From Turbatrix aceti (lineage: Eukaryota; Nematoda; Chromadorea; Rhabditida; Panagrolaimidae), in the NCBI GenBank assembly GCA_963969345.1, contig OZ017766.1, forward strand, positions 9,424,001-9,488,000: DNA of 64,000 nucleotides, read 5' to 3'. Shown here piece by piece: positions 36,838 through 49,639 of the stretch. The notes below the pieces were generated by a model, which saw only the letters and a list, made by a program, of their open reading frames with translations, was not told the origin of the DNA and searched no databases. Position 1 is the first letter of the stretch. Each line of letters begins with the position of its first letter. Made by a program: the position numbers and the translations under genes.

Positions 36838-37037
36838 NNNNNNNNNNNNNNNNNNNNNNNNNNNNNNNNNNNNNNNNNNNNNNNNNNNNNNNNNNNNNNN
36901 NNNNNNNNNNNNNNNNNNNNNNNNNNNNNNNNNNNNNNNNNNNNNNNNNNNNNNNNNNNNNNNNNNNNNNNNNNNNNNNNNNNNNNNNNNNNNNNNNNNN
37001 NNNNNNNNNNNNNNNNNNNNNNNNNNNNNNNNNNNNN
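36838..37037. other. Assembly gap (200 N)
   Basis: Exactly 200 Ns. The round number suggests a placeholder of unknown true size. It lies between the two copies of the segmental duplication. Confidence 0.98.
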
Positions 37038-37038
37038 A

Positions 37039-38613
37039 CAGTGCGTTCAGAAAGGATAGGCCCACCCTTAAAATTGAGGTTTTCTGTAAAACGGTGACAG
37101 CTACGACCACGGGAGTAGGCTCGTTCGATTCAGCGTGCAAAGTTACCCTAGACTGCCTACTTTTGGAATCAATCCTCGGCAAAATGCGGTCAGAAAAAAA
37201 TTAATTGTGTTTTTCGACCGTTCAGAAAGGATAGGCCCACTTTCGATTTTATTGGAATTATTTATTTTTTGATACGCCAATTCACCGCAAACGTTGTTGG
37301 AGCAACACACATGTTGATTGTGATTAAAATTATTAATAACTGGGACACTAGGCATGCTTCTGATAAAAATTTTGGCCTTCTCAATGCAAATTATACCCCC
37401 AACATCAATAATGCCTTCCTGAGAGACGGTGAGTTCCGCGAACCCACGTCTGTTAGCCCATACAGTACTGCCATGATGCTCCCTTAAATTTCCAACAAGT
37501 ATCAACACAGGACACTCCATGTTGCTTGTCAGAAAATTTATTTTATTTAAAAAAAGGAAGTTGATGTGGGGGGACCTGGGGTGTTTCGATCCATTTTTTA
37601 TTCAAAAAAAATTTTTTTGATGCGTTGATGTTGACAAAATTGTTGGAAATAATGATTCCGAACAACGCAGTACAAACCCACGTTTATCTGACGCATCACA
37701 AAATTCAGGCCGACTAGTTCGTTGATAGGCCGAAACACAAGTTAGATGTCAAGTTCCGAGTTTCAACTTTTTTGTTAAATTTTAGGATGTGTGTTATGTA
37801 AAACAATCAGAAAACGTTCAACCTTGATTGTTTTGATGATTGTATGCGTTAATGGAGATATACGTTTCACTAGAGCAGCGATGACATCATATTAAAGTCT
37901 GAAGCAAGTTAGTGTTAATTGTTGCATTTATCAAACCTTCAGCATAGCGTTTGTCAGAGGTCCGATGTACGGAAAATCATAATGAAATGTTTAGTAGCAT
38001 TATTTCCAACAATTTTGTCAACGTCAACGCATCAAAAAAAATTTTTTTGAATAAGAAATGGATCGAAACACCCCAGGTCCCCCCACATCAACTTCCTTTT
38101 TTTAAATAAAATAAATTTTCTGACAAGCAACATGGAGTGTCCTGTGTTGATACTTGTTGGAAATTTAAGGGAGCATCATGGCAGTACTGTATGGGCTAAC
38201 AGACGTAGGTTCGCGGAACTCACCGACTCTTAGGAAGGCATTATTGATGTTGGGGGTATAATTTGCATTGAGAGGGCCAAAATTTTTATCAGAAGCATGC
38301 CTAGTGTCCCAGTTATTAATAATTTTAATCACAATCAACATGTGTGTTGCTCCAACAACGTTTGCGGTGATTTGGCGTATCAAAAAATAAATAATTCCAA
38401 TAAAATCGAAAGTGGGCCTATCCTTTCTGAACGGTCGAAAAACACAATTAATTTTTTTCTGACCGCATTTTGCCGAGGATTGATTCCAAAAGTAGGCAGT
38501 CTAGGGTAACTTTGCACGCTGAATCGAACGAACCTACTCCCGTGGTCGTAGCTGTCACCGTTTTACAGAAAACCTCAATTTTAAGGGTGGGCCTATCCTT
38601 TCTGAACGCACTG
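37039..38613. mobile_element. Foldback element F4, Tc1/mariner-like TA target
   Basis: Arms 37039-37654 and 37998-38613 (about 616 bp each) are near-perfect inverse copies around a 343 bp loop. The termini are CAGTGCGTTCAGAAAGGATA and its inverse. On the right it is followed by TA (38614-38615); on the left A (37038) is visible after the Ns. The unoccupied site is preserved in unit A at 29645, where GCAA-TA-TTTACGG is uninterrupted. CAGTG termini and a TA target suggest the Tc1/mariner group. It carries no transposase. Confidence 0.88.
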
Positions 38614-38693
38614 TATTTACGGACGTGAGGGTGGAAGACCTTTGCCTTCTTTGGAGGAGTACAGTGACTTGATGCCCAATTTTACTGCTGTTG

Positions 38694-39637
38694 CACTGCA
38701 TGCGCCTTCCCCTTATTTTTTATCAATAGAGCGCGCGCGTGCATTTTCAGAAAGAGTCATGTTTAAAAAAACGCCCTGAAGCCCGTAATAGAGTTTTTAG
38801 CTTACGGTCACTTCGGTAGGCTTGGGCATGTCCCAAAGATTGTTTTAAGCCACTCGCGGCTCCTGTAGGATTTTTTTGGGCAATGCTGGAGGCATTGAAA
38901 GATCATGAAACTTCGAAGTGCCGTAACTCACCAAAACCCTTGGCGATTTTGAAAAACTCTCTATCACGCTTTTCATTATGCCGAAAAGAATCAGTATGCT
39001 AAACAGGTGGCACCAGAATATGCGCGTATTCGATTTACATCAAAACTTAGATTACCAGCTTAGAAATGCGCACGCGGTGAAACATTAGTGAAAAAAAGTT
39101 TATCATGATCATCGTAATTAATAAAAACTAAAAAAAGTCAAATAAAAACAAAGAAATCAGAAGGTGAAAAAGTGGTGCCCCTCCAGATTTGGACTGATCG
39201 CCGAGTTTATTCGTTGGCGGAACCCCAAGAGAGTCCGCTATTGCAAAGCGCGTGCGCATTTCTAAGCTGGTAAACCAGTGGTAATATAATTTTTGATGTA
39301 AATCGAATACGCGCATATTTTGGTGCCACCTGTTTTGCATACTGATTCTTTTCGGCATAATGAAAAGCGTGATAGAGAGTTTTTCAAAATCGCCAAGGGT
39401 TTTGGTGAGTTACGGCACTTCGAAGTTTCATGATCTTTCAATGCCTCCAGCATTGCCCAAAAAAATCCTACAGGAGCCGCGACTGGCTTAAAACAATCTT
39501 TGGGACATGCCCAAGCCTACCGAAGTGACCGTAAGCTAAAAACTATTACGGGCTGCAGAATCTTTTTTTGAACAGAACTCCTTGCACACTCGCGCGCGCG
39601 TCTTTTTCTCTTGTTTGATAGAAAGGCGCATGCAGTG
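38694..39637. mobile_element. Foldback element F5, about 6 bp target duplication
   Basis: The termini are CACTGCATGCGCC and GGCGCATGCAGTG. CTGTTG flanks both sides (38688-38693, 39638-39643). The empty site in unit A reads CTGGTG at 29719-29724, so the duplication is about 6 bp with one later change. The arms mirror each other over about 370 bp or more. Superfamily not assigned. It shares an internal module with F2. Confidence 0.85.
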
Positions 39638-39771
39638 CTGTTGTAAGCTTTCATACATACATACATACATTTACGTGCCTTTAGGGCTGTAAAACAACAA
39701 AACAATGATTTTTGAGGTTAAAAGAGAAAAAGTAAACTGACAGTTTACAAAGCATTATTTTTGTTATGCAA

Positions 39772-42700
39772 AAAAAATTTCATAGAAACTGACGTAATTT
39801 CATCAAATCATATTTTTTGGACAAACATTTTTATAACCCAAATCGAACACATTCTGAGTTCAAAAATCAGCATATCCCCGGGCAGAAAACAACTGTCCAG
39901 ACACGAACGGAGACCATCGACAAACCAGCTCATGAACGAAACTGAAGGAAACCCGTAATCGACCGCGTAGCAGTTTGTTGGTTGCGCAAAGAAGCGGATG
40001 CACTGAACGCAAAGAATGAATGAATGAGGTTGGCTGCGTCTGCACAAAAAAGTCAGCACCGGCAATCGCTCCTCTCCCGCACCTCATAACCACACGAATG
40101 ATGGGAATCGAGGGTGTTGTTGGACTGATACAGGGCAACATACGGGAAAGAGGCTGGTGTGGTTCGACTTACCCCACTCTCCCCCGGACGACCGAGAAGG
40201 AGGCGGCGAGGTGGGAAGAAGGGCCATGTACTCATCGTAAACTCATCGGTTCGAGGGCTAAGACAACAATCCTGTTATGAGACTGCTTATTTACACGAGC
40301 TTACACGCAGTTCACGTCTGACTGCGAGAGGCAGTGCTTCAGGGTATTTTTGAGATCCGACTCTCTCAATTAGCGCAACAAAGCTTGCGGAGACGGGAAA
40401 AAATCGTGATCAAGTGGTTGTTTTGCTAAGATTATCGTGAGAGCTAAAAATATCTGCAATACATATAAAACAAGATACAGTTATTTTTCAATGTGCATTT
40501 AAATTTGACAAAAAAAATTATATAGCTATGCTAATTAATGTAAAAAACATAATAAGAGCAAGGAAAGTACAGTTATTTTATTTTTTTCATGAATAAAAAA
40601 TGAAGTCTGAACAATTGTAAATTATTTTGAAAACAGTTTTAAAAAATCGTCTTCAAAAAAACTGTCAATTTAATAACCCGCTTTAAAAAACTGTAGCTTT
40701 AAAATGTGTTCTGTATGTACTGGCAACAAATGCTTTTTTTTATTAAATTTAGTAATTACGAAAAAAATTACAATAGATTTTTACTATTATTATACAGTTT
40801 ACAGTAAAAAAAGTTAGTAAGCGGATCAAAGTATTACAGTTAATTAAAGTTATGAACAATTGTGAATTATTAAAACTGTTGTTTCATAAGTTTTTAACTA
40901 ATATTTTACAAACGCCGTCATAACAGTTAATAAAAAAATATAGATTTTCAATATTTTTACAATGCAAAAATTTTTCAGCAGTTAAAAAAACTGAATTTGT
41001 TAAAAATGTATTTTAATAATACTTATATATTTTTTGTTACAAAAAATGTTCGATTTTGTAACGAATGTTTTTTTATTAAATGTAACAAAACAACACAAAA
41101 ATATTCTGTAATTATTTATTTGAGGATTTTTTTACTAAAGCGGAAAACCTTTCAGTTTTATTAAAAAAACATTATTTCTGATATTTTAGTTTTAAAAATT
41201 TTTGTAAAAACGGTTTGATCAGTTTATTTGTATTCTCTCGCATGATTTTTTGTATAGTACTAAAGTATTTATTCAAAACTGTTTCAACATCAGATGTAGT
41301 ATGTCCCGGTAAAAAAAAATAACACGGTCTACAAATATATTTTGCCCACGTCAAAAATAACTGTATTTTATTAAAATATTTTTTTATTAAAAATGTGAAA
41401 TAAATTTTAAAACAAGCCATTTTTGTTTCACAAATAGTAAATTACAAAAAACTGTCGAAGATAATCACAGTTTTTTCGCTTTCACAAATTTCGCAATTAA
41501 ACGTCAGTTAAAATAAATATTGTAAAATATCCCGAAACCCCTCAGATTGCCTATATGTTTGCAGGCAAGTGACCACTAATACTATGAGTATAACAATAGT
41601 AGAACAATGTAAGTACTTATACGCAAGAAACGATGGGTAAAGGGGTGTCGTCTGCCTTATACCTGCCTGAACAAGTGCTGGCGATCAAAAAAAGGATCCA
41701 AACAACTGCTTTTTTTTCTTGCCTCCTTTTTTTGATTATGTGTACGAACGAACGAACGAGCGAACGAACAACAGACGACTCTTGGCTCTTGAAGGAGGAG
41801 AATGAGAAGAAAAAGAAGACAATGACGGTTTTCTTTTTGACACGGTGAATTACCGACGAGTTGCCTCATTTGTCTCCTGTCAGGGGAAAAAGTAAAACAA
41901 AAAGGATAATGATAATGACAACTTTGCTGATGGTCAGCTGTGATTTTTTCTAACAATCTTGCACCGTTGCAGTTTTTTGGCTGGGAATGATCGTATTTGT
42001 ATAAATATTTACTATTTATTTGTGTACTTTTTTTTGCAAAAAAAATGCTGACCATTGTTTTGGCAACTTTCTCTTCATAATTATTGCACAGAATTCTTAC
42101 AAACACTGTCAGTTACCAAATGTTTGATTGTCATCAGTGATGAGTGTGTGGACGAATTCAGTTGACCTGCGGTAACAAAAAGCAAAAAAAACGTAAAATG
42201 ACCAGGATGAAAGGCAAATGCGTTTGTCATTCATTTGTCGTCACTCAACATTGCTGAAACGGTCGAAACTTGCCCTTGAGTTAGTTTTTGTCAATCATAC
42301 ATACATACTTATGTTAGCTTGTTTAACGCTGATGGCAAAAACAAATTAAATATCCTATATGCCAGTTTTTTTCTATTTTTTTGTATTATTGACAACATCC
42401 AGCGGCATTTATTATTTATATATAGATTTGAACTGCTTTTATCTTTGTCAATGGAACGCAACAACACAGTTAATTTTTTTTTATCAATTGATAACGCGGT
42501 TGCCAGTTAAACTTTTTTTCAACTCATACCGACAACAAGGTTTTTATTTGAGAAGCTTTCGGTGGCAAAGTTTTTGTTAACCAATAACAAAACAGAGCTC
42601 GCATTTCTTATTTCTCAATAAAAGTGTTATACAAAGATGTTTTACCACGGTAAAAAAATTTTTGAACGTCACGAATTTCAATTTCAAACGATTTTTATCT

Positions 42701-43700
42701 GGAATTCAGCACTCGATGGCAGATGCAAGATTAGAACCGCTCACAGATCAGATCAGATAAGTCTCGAAAAATTTAAACCAATAATTTCGAACACGTCAAC
42801 ATAACTTGGTTTTTTGATTTTCAACAAAAACATCATGTCTGGTTCCGTGTTGCCCAAAATTTGAAATTTGTAATTTATAATTTTTGCATAATAAGTTTTA
42901 CAAAAATTCAACAAAGTGTTAAAAAAAATCAAATAACAGAAAGAACAGTGAATTTTATAAATTTGTATCAGATGATATCGCTGAAACCCGTTTTTGATGA
43001 GACAGTTTTTTGAATTTTTATGCATTTTCAAAATTGTACATAAAAAAGCTTTTAAAATTAGCAAAACAACCACTTGATCACGATTTTTTTCCGTCTTCGC
43101 AAGCTTTGTTGCGCTAATTGAGAAACTCGGATCTCAAAAATACCCTGAAGAACTTTGTCCCACAGTTAGACGTAAACTGCGTGTAAGCGCGTGTCAATAA
43201 GCAGTCTCATAACAGGATTGTTGTCTTAGCCCTCGAACCGATGAGTTTACGATGAGTACATGGCCCTTCTTCCCACCTCGCCGCCTCCTTCTCGGTCGTC
43301 CGGGGGAGAGTGGGGTAAGTCAAACCACACCAGCCTCTTTCCCGTATGTTGCCCTGTATCAGTCCAACAACACCCTCGATTCCCATCATTCGTGTGGTTA
43401 TGAGGTGCGGGAGAGGAGCGATTGCCGGTGCTGACTTTTTTGTGCAGACGCAGCCAACCTCATTCATTCATTCTTTGCGTTCAGTGCATCCGCTTCTTTG
43501 CGCAACAAACAAACTGCTACGCGTTCGATTACGGGTTTCCTTCAGTTTCGTTCATGAGCTGGTTTGTCGATGGTGTCCGTTCGTGTCTGGACAGTTGTTT
43601 TCTGCCCGGGGATAAACTGATTTTTGAACTCAGAATGTGTTCGATTTGGGTTATAAAAATGTTTGTCAAACAAGCGACACGTCAGTTTCTATGAAAATTT
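39772..43700. repeat. Inner foldback F3 of unit B
   Basis: Left arm 39772-40429, right arm 43060-43700, loop 40430-43059: the unit B counterpart of 29850-33930 without the MITE. It shows the uninterrupted right arm. Confidence 0.8.
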
Positions 43701-43818
43701 TACGTTGCTAGACAAAGAAAAATTTTACTGCGCTTACCAGTTTTATTGTTTAGAACAAAATTCAAATCCATAAAATATCAGTTAATAAATATACGTAGTA
43801 CATACATATTTTTGTATC

Positions 43819-45732
43819 TCAAGTTGAACATTTTTTATTTTTGTGAACCTTTTTGAGAGGTCCGTCGCTGAGTGGCGGAATGAATGCTGGAAGAGGGTTC
43901 ATCTCGGGTGAAATGTGATATTTAATATGACCAAAGTCGACCGAATATTGGTAGCAGAAGACAGACAGGTAGTCGGTGTTGAAGATGTTTTGGCCTTCGC
44001 CGAGGCGAACTGTCAGATTCGTGTTTCCGGAGTAGTCTTCGTGGATTGCGCAGTGCCTATGCAGTATATTTAAACATAATAATGTATTAAAAAAATTAAA
44101 ATCTTTCTTTTGCGTTAAAAAAACTTTTTGTGAGAGATACAAGAGACTCGAAATTAAGTTGGGTACGAACCAGTTTTTTTTAACCAAAACAAACTTTTCT
44201 ACAAAATTGTAAAAAAATGTTCAAAAAGTCATTTATTTACAAATTTGACTTTCAGAAGTGTTTCCACATTTTTACATTCAAAAAACTCACTTTGACGGGC
44301 TGTCACGACCCAGAATAAAGGCTTTTTCGCCGGTGTTTTGGTTGATTTTTGAGCCTTTGCCAACATAGATCCAACCGTCTAAAAACAATAATTAAAAATG
44401 TTGTTAAAAATCTCAAAAACCTGGAGGAGAAGAGCCCTTGAATTTAAAGTTTGGCAGAACAAGTGTCTTTGTATCAAGTACAACCAGTGGATCGCTCGAA
44501 GCTTCGTATTCCAGTGGCATGATGCCTTTGTTTCCGTTTGCGTCGTTGGACAGACAGCAGAAGGGTTTTGGAGGAGATTTGTTTAGTTCAACGGATGCGA
44601 TGTAGTGCTAAAAAATTTTATTTTTTTTATTTTTACATACTACGTACGACTTTGAAACAGTTTATTATTCTTTTTGTTTTGTTTTTTAAAAAACCATTAT
44701 TTAACAGTTTTAAATAACTTTAAAAAATCCTTACAAAAGACTGATCGACAGCTATGCCAAACGAATTCCACTTTGAGTTTGCAAGTTTCGGGATTTCGAC
44801 GAGAATTCGAGCTTTTTCAAGCCCCTGTGACAGAGAAGTGTTTCTAAAAAAAAAAACTTTGTGCCCGTGTCAGTTAACAAAAATCATACAGCCTGGTCGT
44901 GTAAGGACCTCCCGGAGAAGGCAAAATTTGGTAGACATTGACAGCGGGTTGCGATACTTCGTTCGACGAAAACACAAACTGTGGTGTTTGGTCTAAAAAA
45001 TAAATAACACTGAAAGAGATCACGTTGAAAGAAATTACAGTTTTGTAAAATTCCAGCCGTTTATATGGTAACAAAAAATTATAATATTTATTTGAGCTGA
45101 AAGACAAATACCGGAAAAGACCAGTTTTGTAAAATCCCTGTTACAAGCACAAAAATTTTGTAATACAGAACACAAATTTTAAATTTTATTTTAAATTTTT
45201 GACAGGTTATTTTTTTCTTGTAACTGCCAAATTAGTCGTGTTATTGTACAGTTTTTTTTTTAAACCGTAATATTGACAAATTCAGTTTACAATTTGTTAT
45301 TATTTGTGACATCGAAAACATTTTTTTCCAGTTTTTCTTTTTTTACACAAAAATAATTCCTAACAAAAACAAAATACTAACTTTTACCAGTGATTCCAAA
45401 CAATGAATTTTTCCCTATGCCAGTGATTCATAAAAGCACCGATAGTACTGCAGTTTACAAAAAAATCATAACAAAGAACATCACTTTCATTTTGATTTAT
45501 TACTGTCACAAAATATTTAAAAAAAAATTTTTGCTTTTCTAACAAAAAAAAACCAACCTTTCAAAGCCGGAATATTAGTCTTGGCAATCTGAATATGTGT
45601 CTCGTTGGCTAAATAGACGACGCCAGAGATGTCCAAATTCTTATTTCGGAATTTTCCGAGTTTCACGCCAAAGTACTCGCTTCCATACGCCAAAGGCAGT
45701 AAAGCGCAGAGCGCAATCAACAGCGTCCGCAT
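43819..45732 (-). CDS. Secreted DM13-domain protein, copy B (possible frameshift)
   Basis: The same six-exon gene as 34196-36153: 45558-45732, 44890-44992, 44735-44843, 44421-44607, 44292-44378 and 43819-44056. All splice signals are kept. Differences from copy A include Gly to Ala in the signal peptide (LPLAYG), Lys to Glu (LANETH), Ser to Thr at the start of exon 3 and TGA instead of TAA as the stop. By my count exon 5 is 87 bp here and 88 bp in copy A, with a G missing near 44340. If real, this shifts the frame before the last DM13 motif and would make copy B a pseudogene. Confidence 0.65.
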
Positions 45733-46211
45733 TTTAGTGAACCAAAATCTGATAATCAGTTACGTATGTAACTGCACGCAATTGACATTATTTTTTCTGA
45801 TTTCTGTACACGTGTTGCGTTAAATTGTGTCAGCTGTAGTAGTAAAAACGGTGTCAAAGGCGGTGTTTCTGTTGCGTGCCCATTTTTAAGAAGGTGATCA
45901 AGATCAACATCGTTGAAGGATGTTTTTTTTGTTGTTTGGAATAATTTAAAAACAATTTGTGTGCTGTAAAAAATATGCATTTAAAAGTCTAAATTGACTC
46001 TACATTCAGTTAAAAAACATACATTTAAAATTTGAAATAACAAAAACAAATGAACCATTTCTTCGACAAATGATTGCTTCTTTGTTCCATTGGCATAATT
46101 TTATTATTCTCTTTTGAAAACTGCACAGTTATTGAATTAAAACTACAAAAAAATGGTTTTATTTTAGATGCAACTTCATGTGTTAGGGCGAGCAATCGAT
46201 GGCTTTGGACT

Positions 46212-47446
46212 CGTTTACAGCGATTCAATTGAGTTGTCCCAACTGCGTTGGTAAAAAAAGTCAACGATACATACTATTTAATCTTTGAAAATACACAAAT
46301 TCAAAATTTTCAAATTTATATTAAAAATACGGAGCACACTTTTGTATGCAACCGCAATCAAATTAAAATTATGTAAAATGGTAAATGGACAAATTAAAAT
46401 TATGCACAATGTTGAAGTCCACATCGTTCAACAGCCGGCATTCAATGCCAAAAAAAACCAATAAATAGGGAAAACGTAATAAAGGAAGCAGTTAATTTTC
46501 TATCATGTTCCTGAGGTTCGTTTAAACCATCTAATCTCCTCAGAAGAAGCAGTTTTTTATTCACAAAGTCGTAAAGTTGCCGTCAAATATACGGTTAGTT
46601 TTTAAAAAAAATTATAAATACCAGCATATTTTTTTAGATCGATTTTTGTGAAACCGACGATTTCACCCTTCGAGTCAAACTGTTTTCGATAGGCTAGATC
46701 AGATCAGTAAGATATACAGTTGAAAAGTAGAAACCCGATCCGAACTCACAACCCAGAATCAAAATTGTCGGGTTTCGGGTATCAAAAAACTCGGAAATTC
46801 GGGTTGAATCCGGTTCCGGATCGGTTATCGGACAGCACTGTTCACGACGCGGCCGTGAAAAAAATTTTGCAAATTGGTCAGAAAGTAATAAATACATATT
46901 TAGTTGGCGAATGACTCAATAAAAAAGGGCTAAAAACTGAATTACTAAATCTGCGATGACAAATTATTATTTTGCTCATGGCTAAAATTCAAGCCGAACT
47001 TTTTTTTGCCGCGAGATAACTGATTCGGTTTAAATCGTTTGTTCTAGCCTTGATATACATAGCCTGACTGTTTCGGATACAAAATCATTTTTCATAAACA
47101 AATTCGTTTTTATAAATATTTTTTAACTGTTTCATTTAAAATTGTTTATAACATAATCCGGCTTTTTTTCAAGATTTAGTCCTAATTGCAAAAGCTGTGT
47201 TATCTTATAAATAAACTGCAGTAGATCGCTACTGTTTATGCTACAGTTAGACAAAAAAATGTTCACAAAAAATGGCACGTTTTCAATTATCCATACATAC
47301 AAGCATGTCACGACAAATGTTAAAAAAAAACCGGTAATCTGATGATGGTATATTTTTTTCGTTTTTCAAAAATCATTACGGTATTTTTTTTTATTTGCAA
47401 ACATGTTTGCCGTACAGATTTTCCTAACTGCTGTTTCACTTCCACC
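46212..47446. other. Unit B-specific segment without a gene
   Basis: In unit A GACTC (36632) is followed directly by TAACTGTAAAATTC. In unit B about 1.24 kb of AT-rich DNA lies between these points. I see no terminal repeats or coding signal, so it could equally be an insertion in B or a deletion in A. Confidence 0.6.
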
Positions 47447-47585
47447 AACTGTAAAATTCATTTTGAATACTGAATGTATAATTTCGATGACGCATTCGAT
47501 GACGCATTTTTATTATCAATTAAATATTTTTTAATAACAGCTTACATATGTCAATATTTTTTCAATCGTATTACAAAACTGATTC

Positions 47586-48802
47586 TTACAACTTTGAGTT
47601 TGCAGAATGACTGGTCGTAGTGGCGGCAGCAGCGCTGTTTTTGTTTGCGCAAATGCGCCACAGCGCCTTACGATACGATCGAATGCAAAAGATTGTAATC
47701 AAAGGATTCAGAATCGTGTTAAGAATAAGTGGAATAAAAAGTCCGATATAATATCCGCCGTAGTACTCTGTTTTCATAGCGTAAAAGCTAATGCATGCTG
47801 TCATTGAAATCATCGCCGAAAGCGTTGGAAAAATTGTCTAAAATTAATTTAACTGACAAAATGATATCGCCATAATAATAATCGTACCTGACAAAACAGG
47901 CGAATACCGAGTTGCTGTTCCATTTCATAATTACCAGTTCCCATTTGAGCTTTTAGATTCATGAGCGTTTGACGAACTTTTTTCATCGACCAAAAACTAA
48001 TAATAACAAAAAATGTGGATAAGGAGCACATTGTGATGGAGAACACGAGTAACCCAGATTTGTACTAAATATAAATAAATAATGTTTGTTAAATTCAAAT
48101 CGAAAAAAAGTCGCTCACAATATCTAAATAACAAAAAGTAGTATTCACATCGGGTTGTGTTGTCCAAAGTGGAAGGCGGTAAAGATTGTAAAGAGCTGTT
48201 TTATTGTCTTCCAATGGCGCCAATCCAATTGTTAAATGAGTGTTTGCGGCTGCAAAAATGGCAGCGGGTACGATATATGCTACGATAACCATAGACCAGT
48301 TGAAATTTCTTTTTCTAAAAAAAGTGAAAAAGTGAGCATTTGGTTTCCAAATTTTCGTGGGGGGACCTATAGAAAGTTCAAACCTGTTGATAATCATGTA
48401 TCTGCTAAAACACTGTAAAGGTAATGCTATGAGAGCAATTTCGTACACATAAGCATAGATTCCGACGCTGGTGCATCTCAGAGATTTGGGAATATATTCG
48501 TTCCAGTATGCACCATTTCTGGTATAAAAAATGTCTCCGATTACGTCCATTTCCTGAAAAAAATGAAAAAATATCAAACTTTATATTTCAAATTGCAGTT
48601 TTTAGGGTCCACATACCAGTTGCACAAAAGTATATACCACATTTGTGGCAATATCTACGACAGTTGCAATGACCATAAGTTTACTGTACTCTCGCATGCA
48701 ATGTGGCGTGTGCCGTTTGATCAAGTAAAGTAGGGTTCCATTTATTGTCATACAGAAGAAGAAAATTACAATGTAATAGACGCGACAAACTTCGATAAGC
48801 AT
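47586..48802 (-). CDS. Serpentine chemoreceptor 3 (Srd/Str-like)
   Basis: Five exons, 48617-48802, 48384-48553, 48119-48314, 47888-48064 and 47586-47837, with introns of 63, 69, 54 and 50 bp, join in phase to 981 bp (326 aa), a full nematode chemoreceptor length. The start is the ATG at 48802. The N-terminus is a hydrophobic helix, followed by HTPHCMREYSKLMVIATVVD (about 31-50), typical of the first loop and second helix in Srd/Str receptors. The end has FIPLILNTILNPLITIF and CIRSYRK (about 277-300), the seventh-helix NP motif followed by YR, then a short Ala/Thr/Ser tail. The 69 bp second intron is a multiple of three and open, so it could be mistaken for exon. No disabling change is seen. 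A probable poly(A) signal lies at 47509-47514. Confidence 0.85.
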
Positions 48803-49639
48803 GTTTACTACCGTGAATGTATGGTATTAAATCTTTGTGCTGGTCAATTTATATACACATGTAAGGACGAAGATTAGTATTAGACGCCTTTGTAATATTT
48901 AACATCAAGAAGTATTTAAATGTCTAACTGTCTGATATGAGTTCATTGTTTTGTTGTAATCCTTTCTTTTATGTAGCCGATTAGTAGTTACGAGTTGATT
49001 ACATATTACATATTATTTTCTTCAACGCAATTACATTTTACATATTGTTTTACGCTAACTAACTAACTAACACGCTTATTGAACTTTTGGGGACTTTTTG
49101 GATTCTGGTGCGAACAAATAATTGCAGCAAAATGTCGATACAACAAAGGGGCTTGGCAAGTTTTATGAAACTAAATAAATTCCTGTTGTGTTTAATATCG
49201 TTTAAAAATATAAAAAGAAAAAAAATTGTTTGAACAAATTTTGTTGAATTACAAGAAACAGTGTATTGAAACATGAACATAACTGAAGAACTTAAGGAAA
49301 TTGGCCAAAAACAGAAGTCATCAAAAGGTTTGGAGCGCATGGATTACTATTTGTAAATACATAAGCTGTTACATCTTGATGGTGGTGCCATTTCGTTGGC
49401 ACTTCTTTTTCATCTTATTTATGTATTTTTTTAAATCTGTTTACTTTTTGTTGTTGCATTTATGAAACAAAAACTGGAAACATAAATGCAACAAGAAAAA
49501 GTATTCTTACGATAAATTCGCACTAACCTGGGATAATGAACTGCTAAGTTGTTGCCAACTTCGCAGTTCATCTGTTTTTTATTTATTTTTCCTCTTAAAA
49601 AAACAAACTGATCAATGAGAAACAATCTGATCAAATGAT
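48803..49639. other. Intergenic upstream of chemoreceptor 3
   Basis: AT-rich. A short hairpin (GTTGCATTTATG ... CATAAATGCAAC, about 49453-49492) is present. Open frames at 49059-49340 and 49431-49634 have no motif support. Confidence 0.5.

Larger units (their letters stand above)
38614..47651. repeat. Segmental duplication, unit B (right copy)
   Basis: Direct repeat of unit A, about 9.9 kb downstream when inner landmarks are compared (for example 29838 versus 39761). B-specific additions are foldback F5 (38694-39637) and about 1.24 kb at 46212-47446. The MITE at 33497-33779 is absent. B runs into the complete chemoreceptor gene at 47586. Confidence 0.92.

Noticed and set aside
36733..37204. 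Open frames spanning the N gap
   Set aside because: They consist mostly of unknown residues across 200 Ns and mean nothing.
30098..43467. An 86-codon frame present four times (30098, 33150, 40020, 43207)
   Set aside because: The copies are the arms of the inner foldback in units A and B, so the repetition comes from duplication. No homology or splice context supports a protein.
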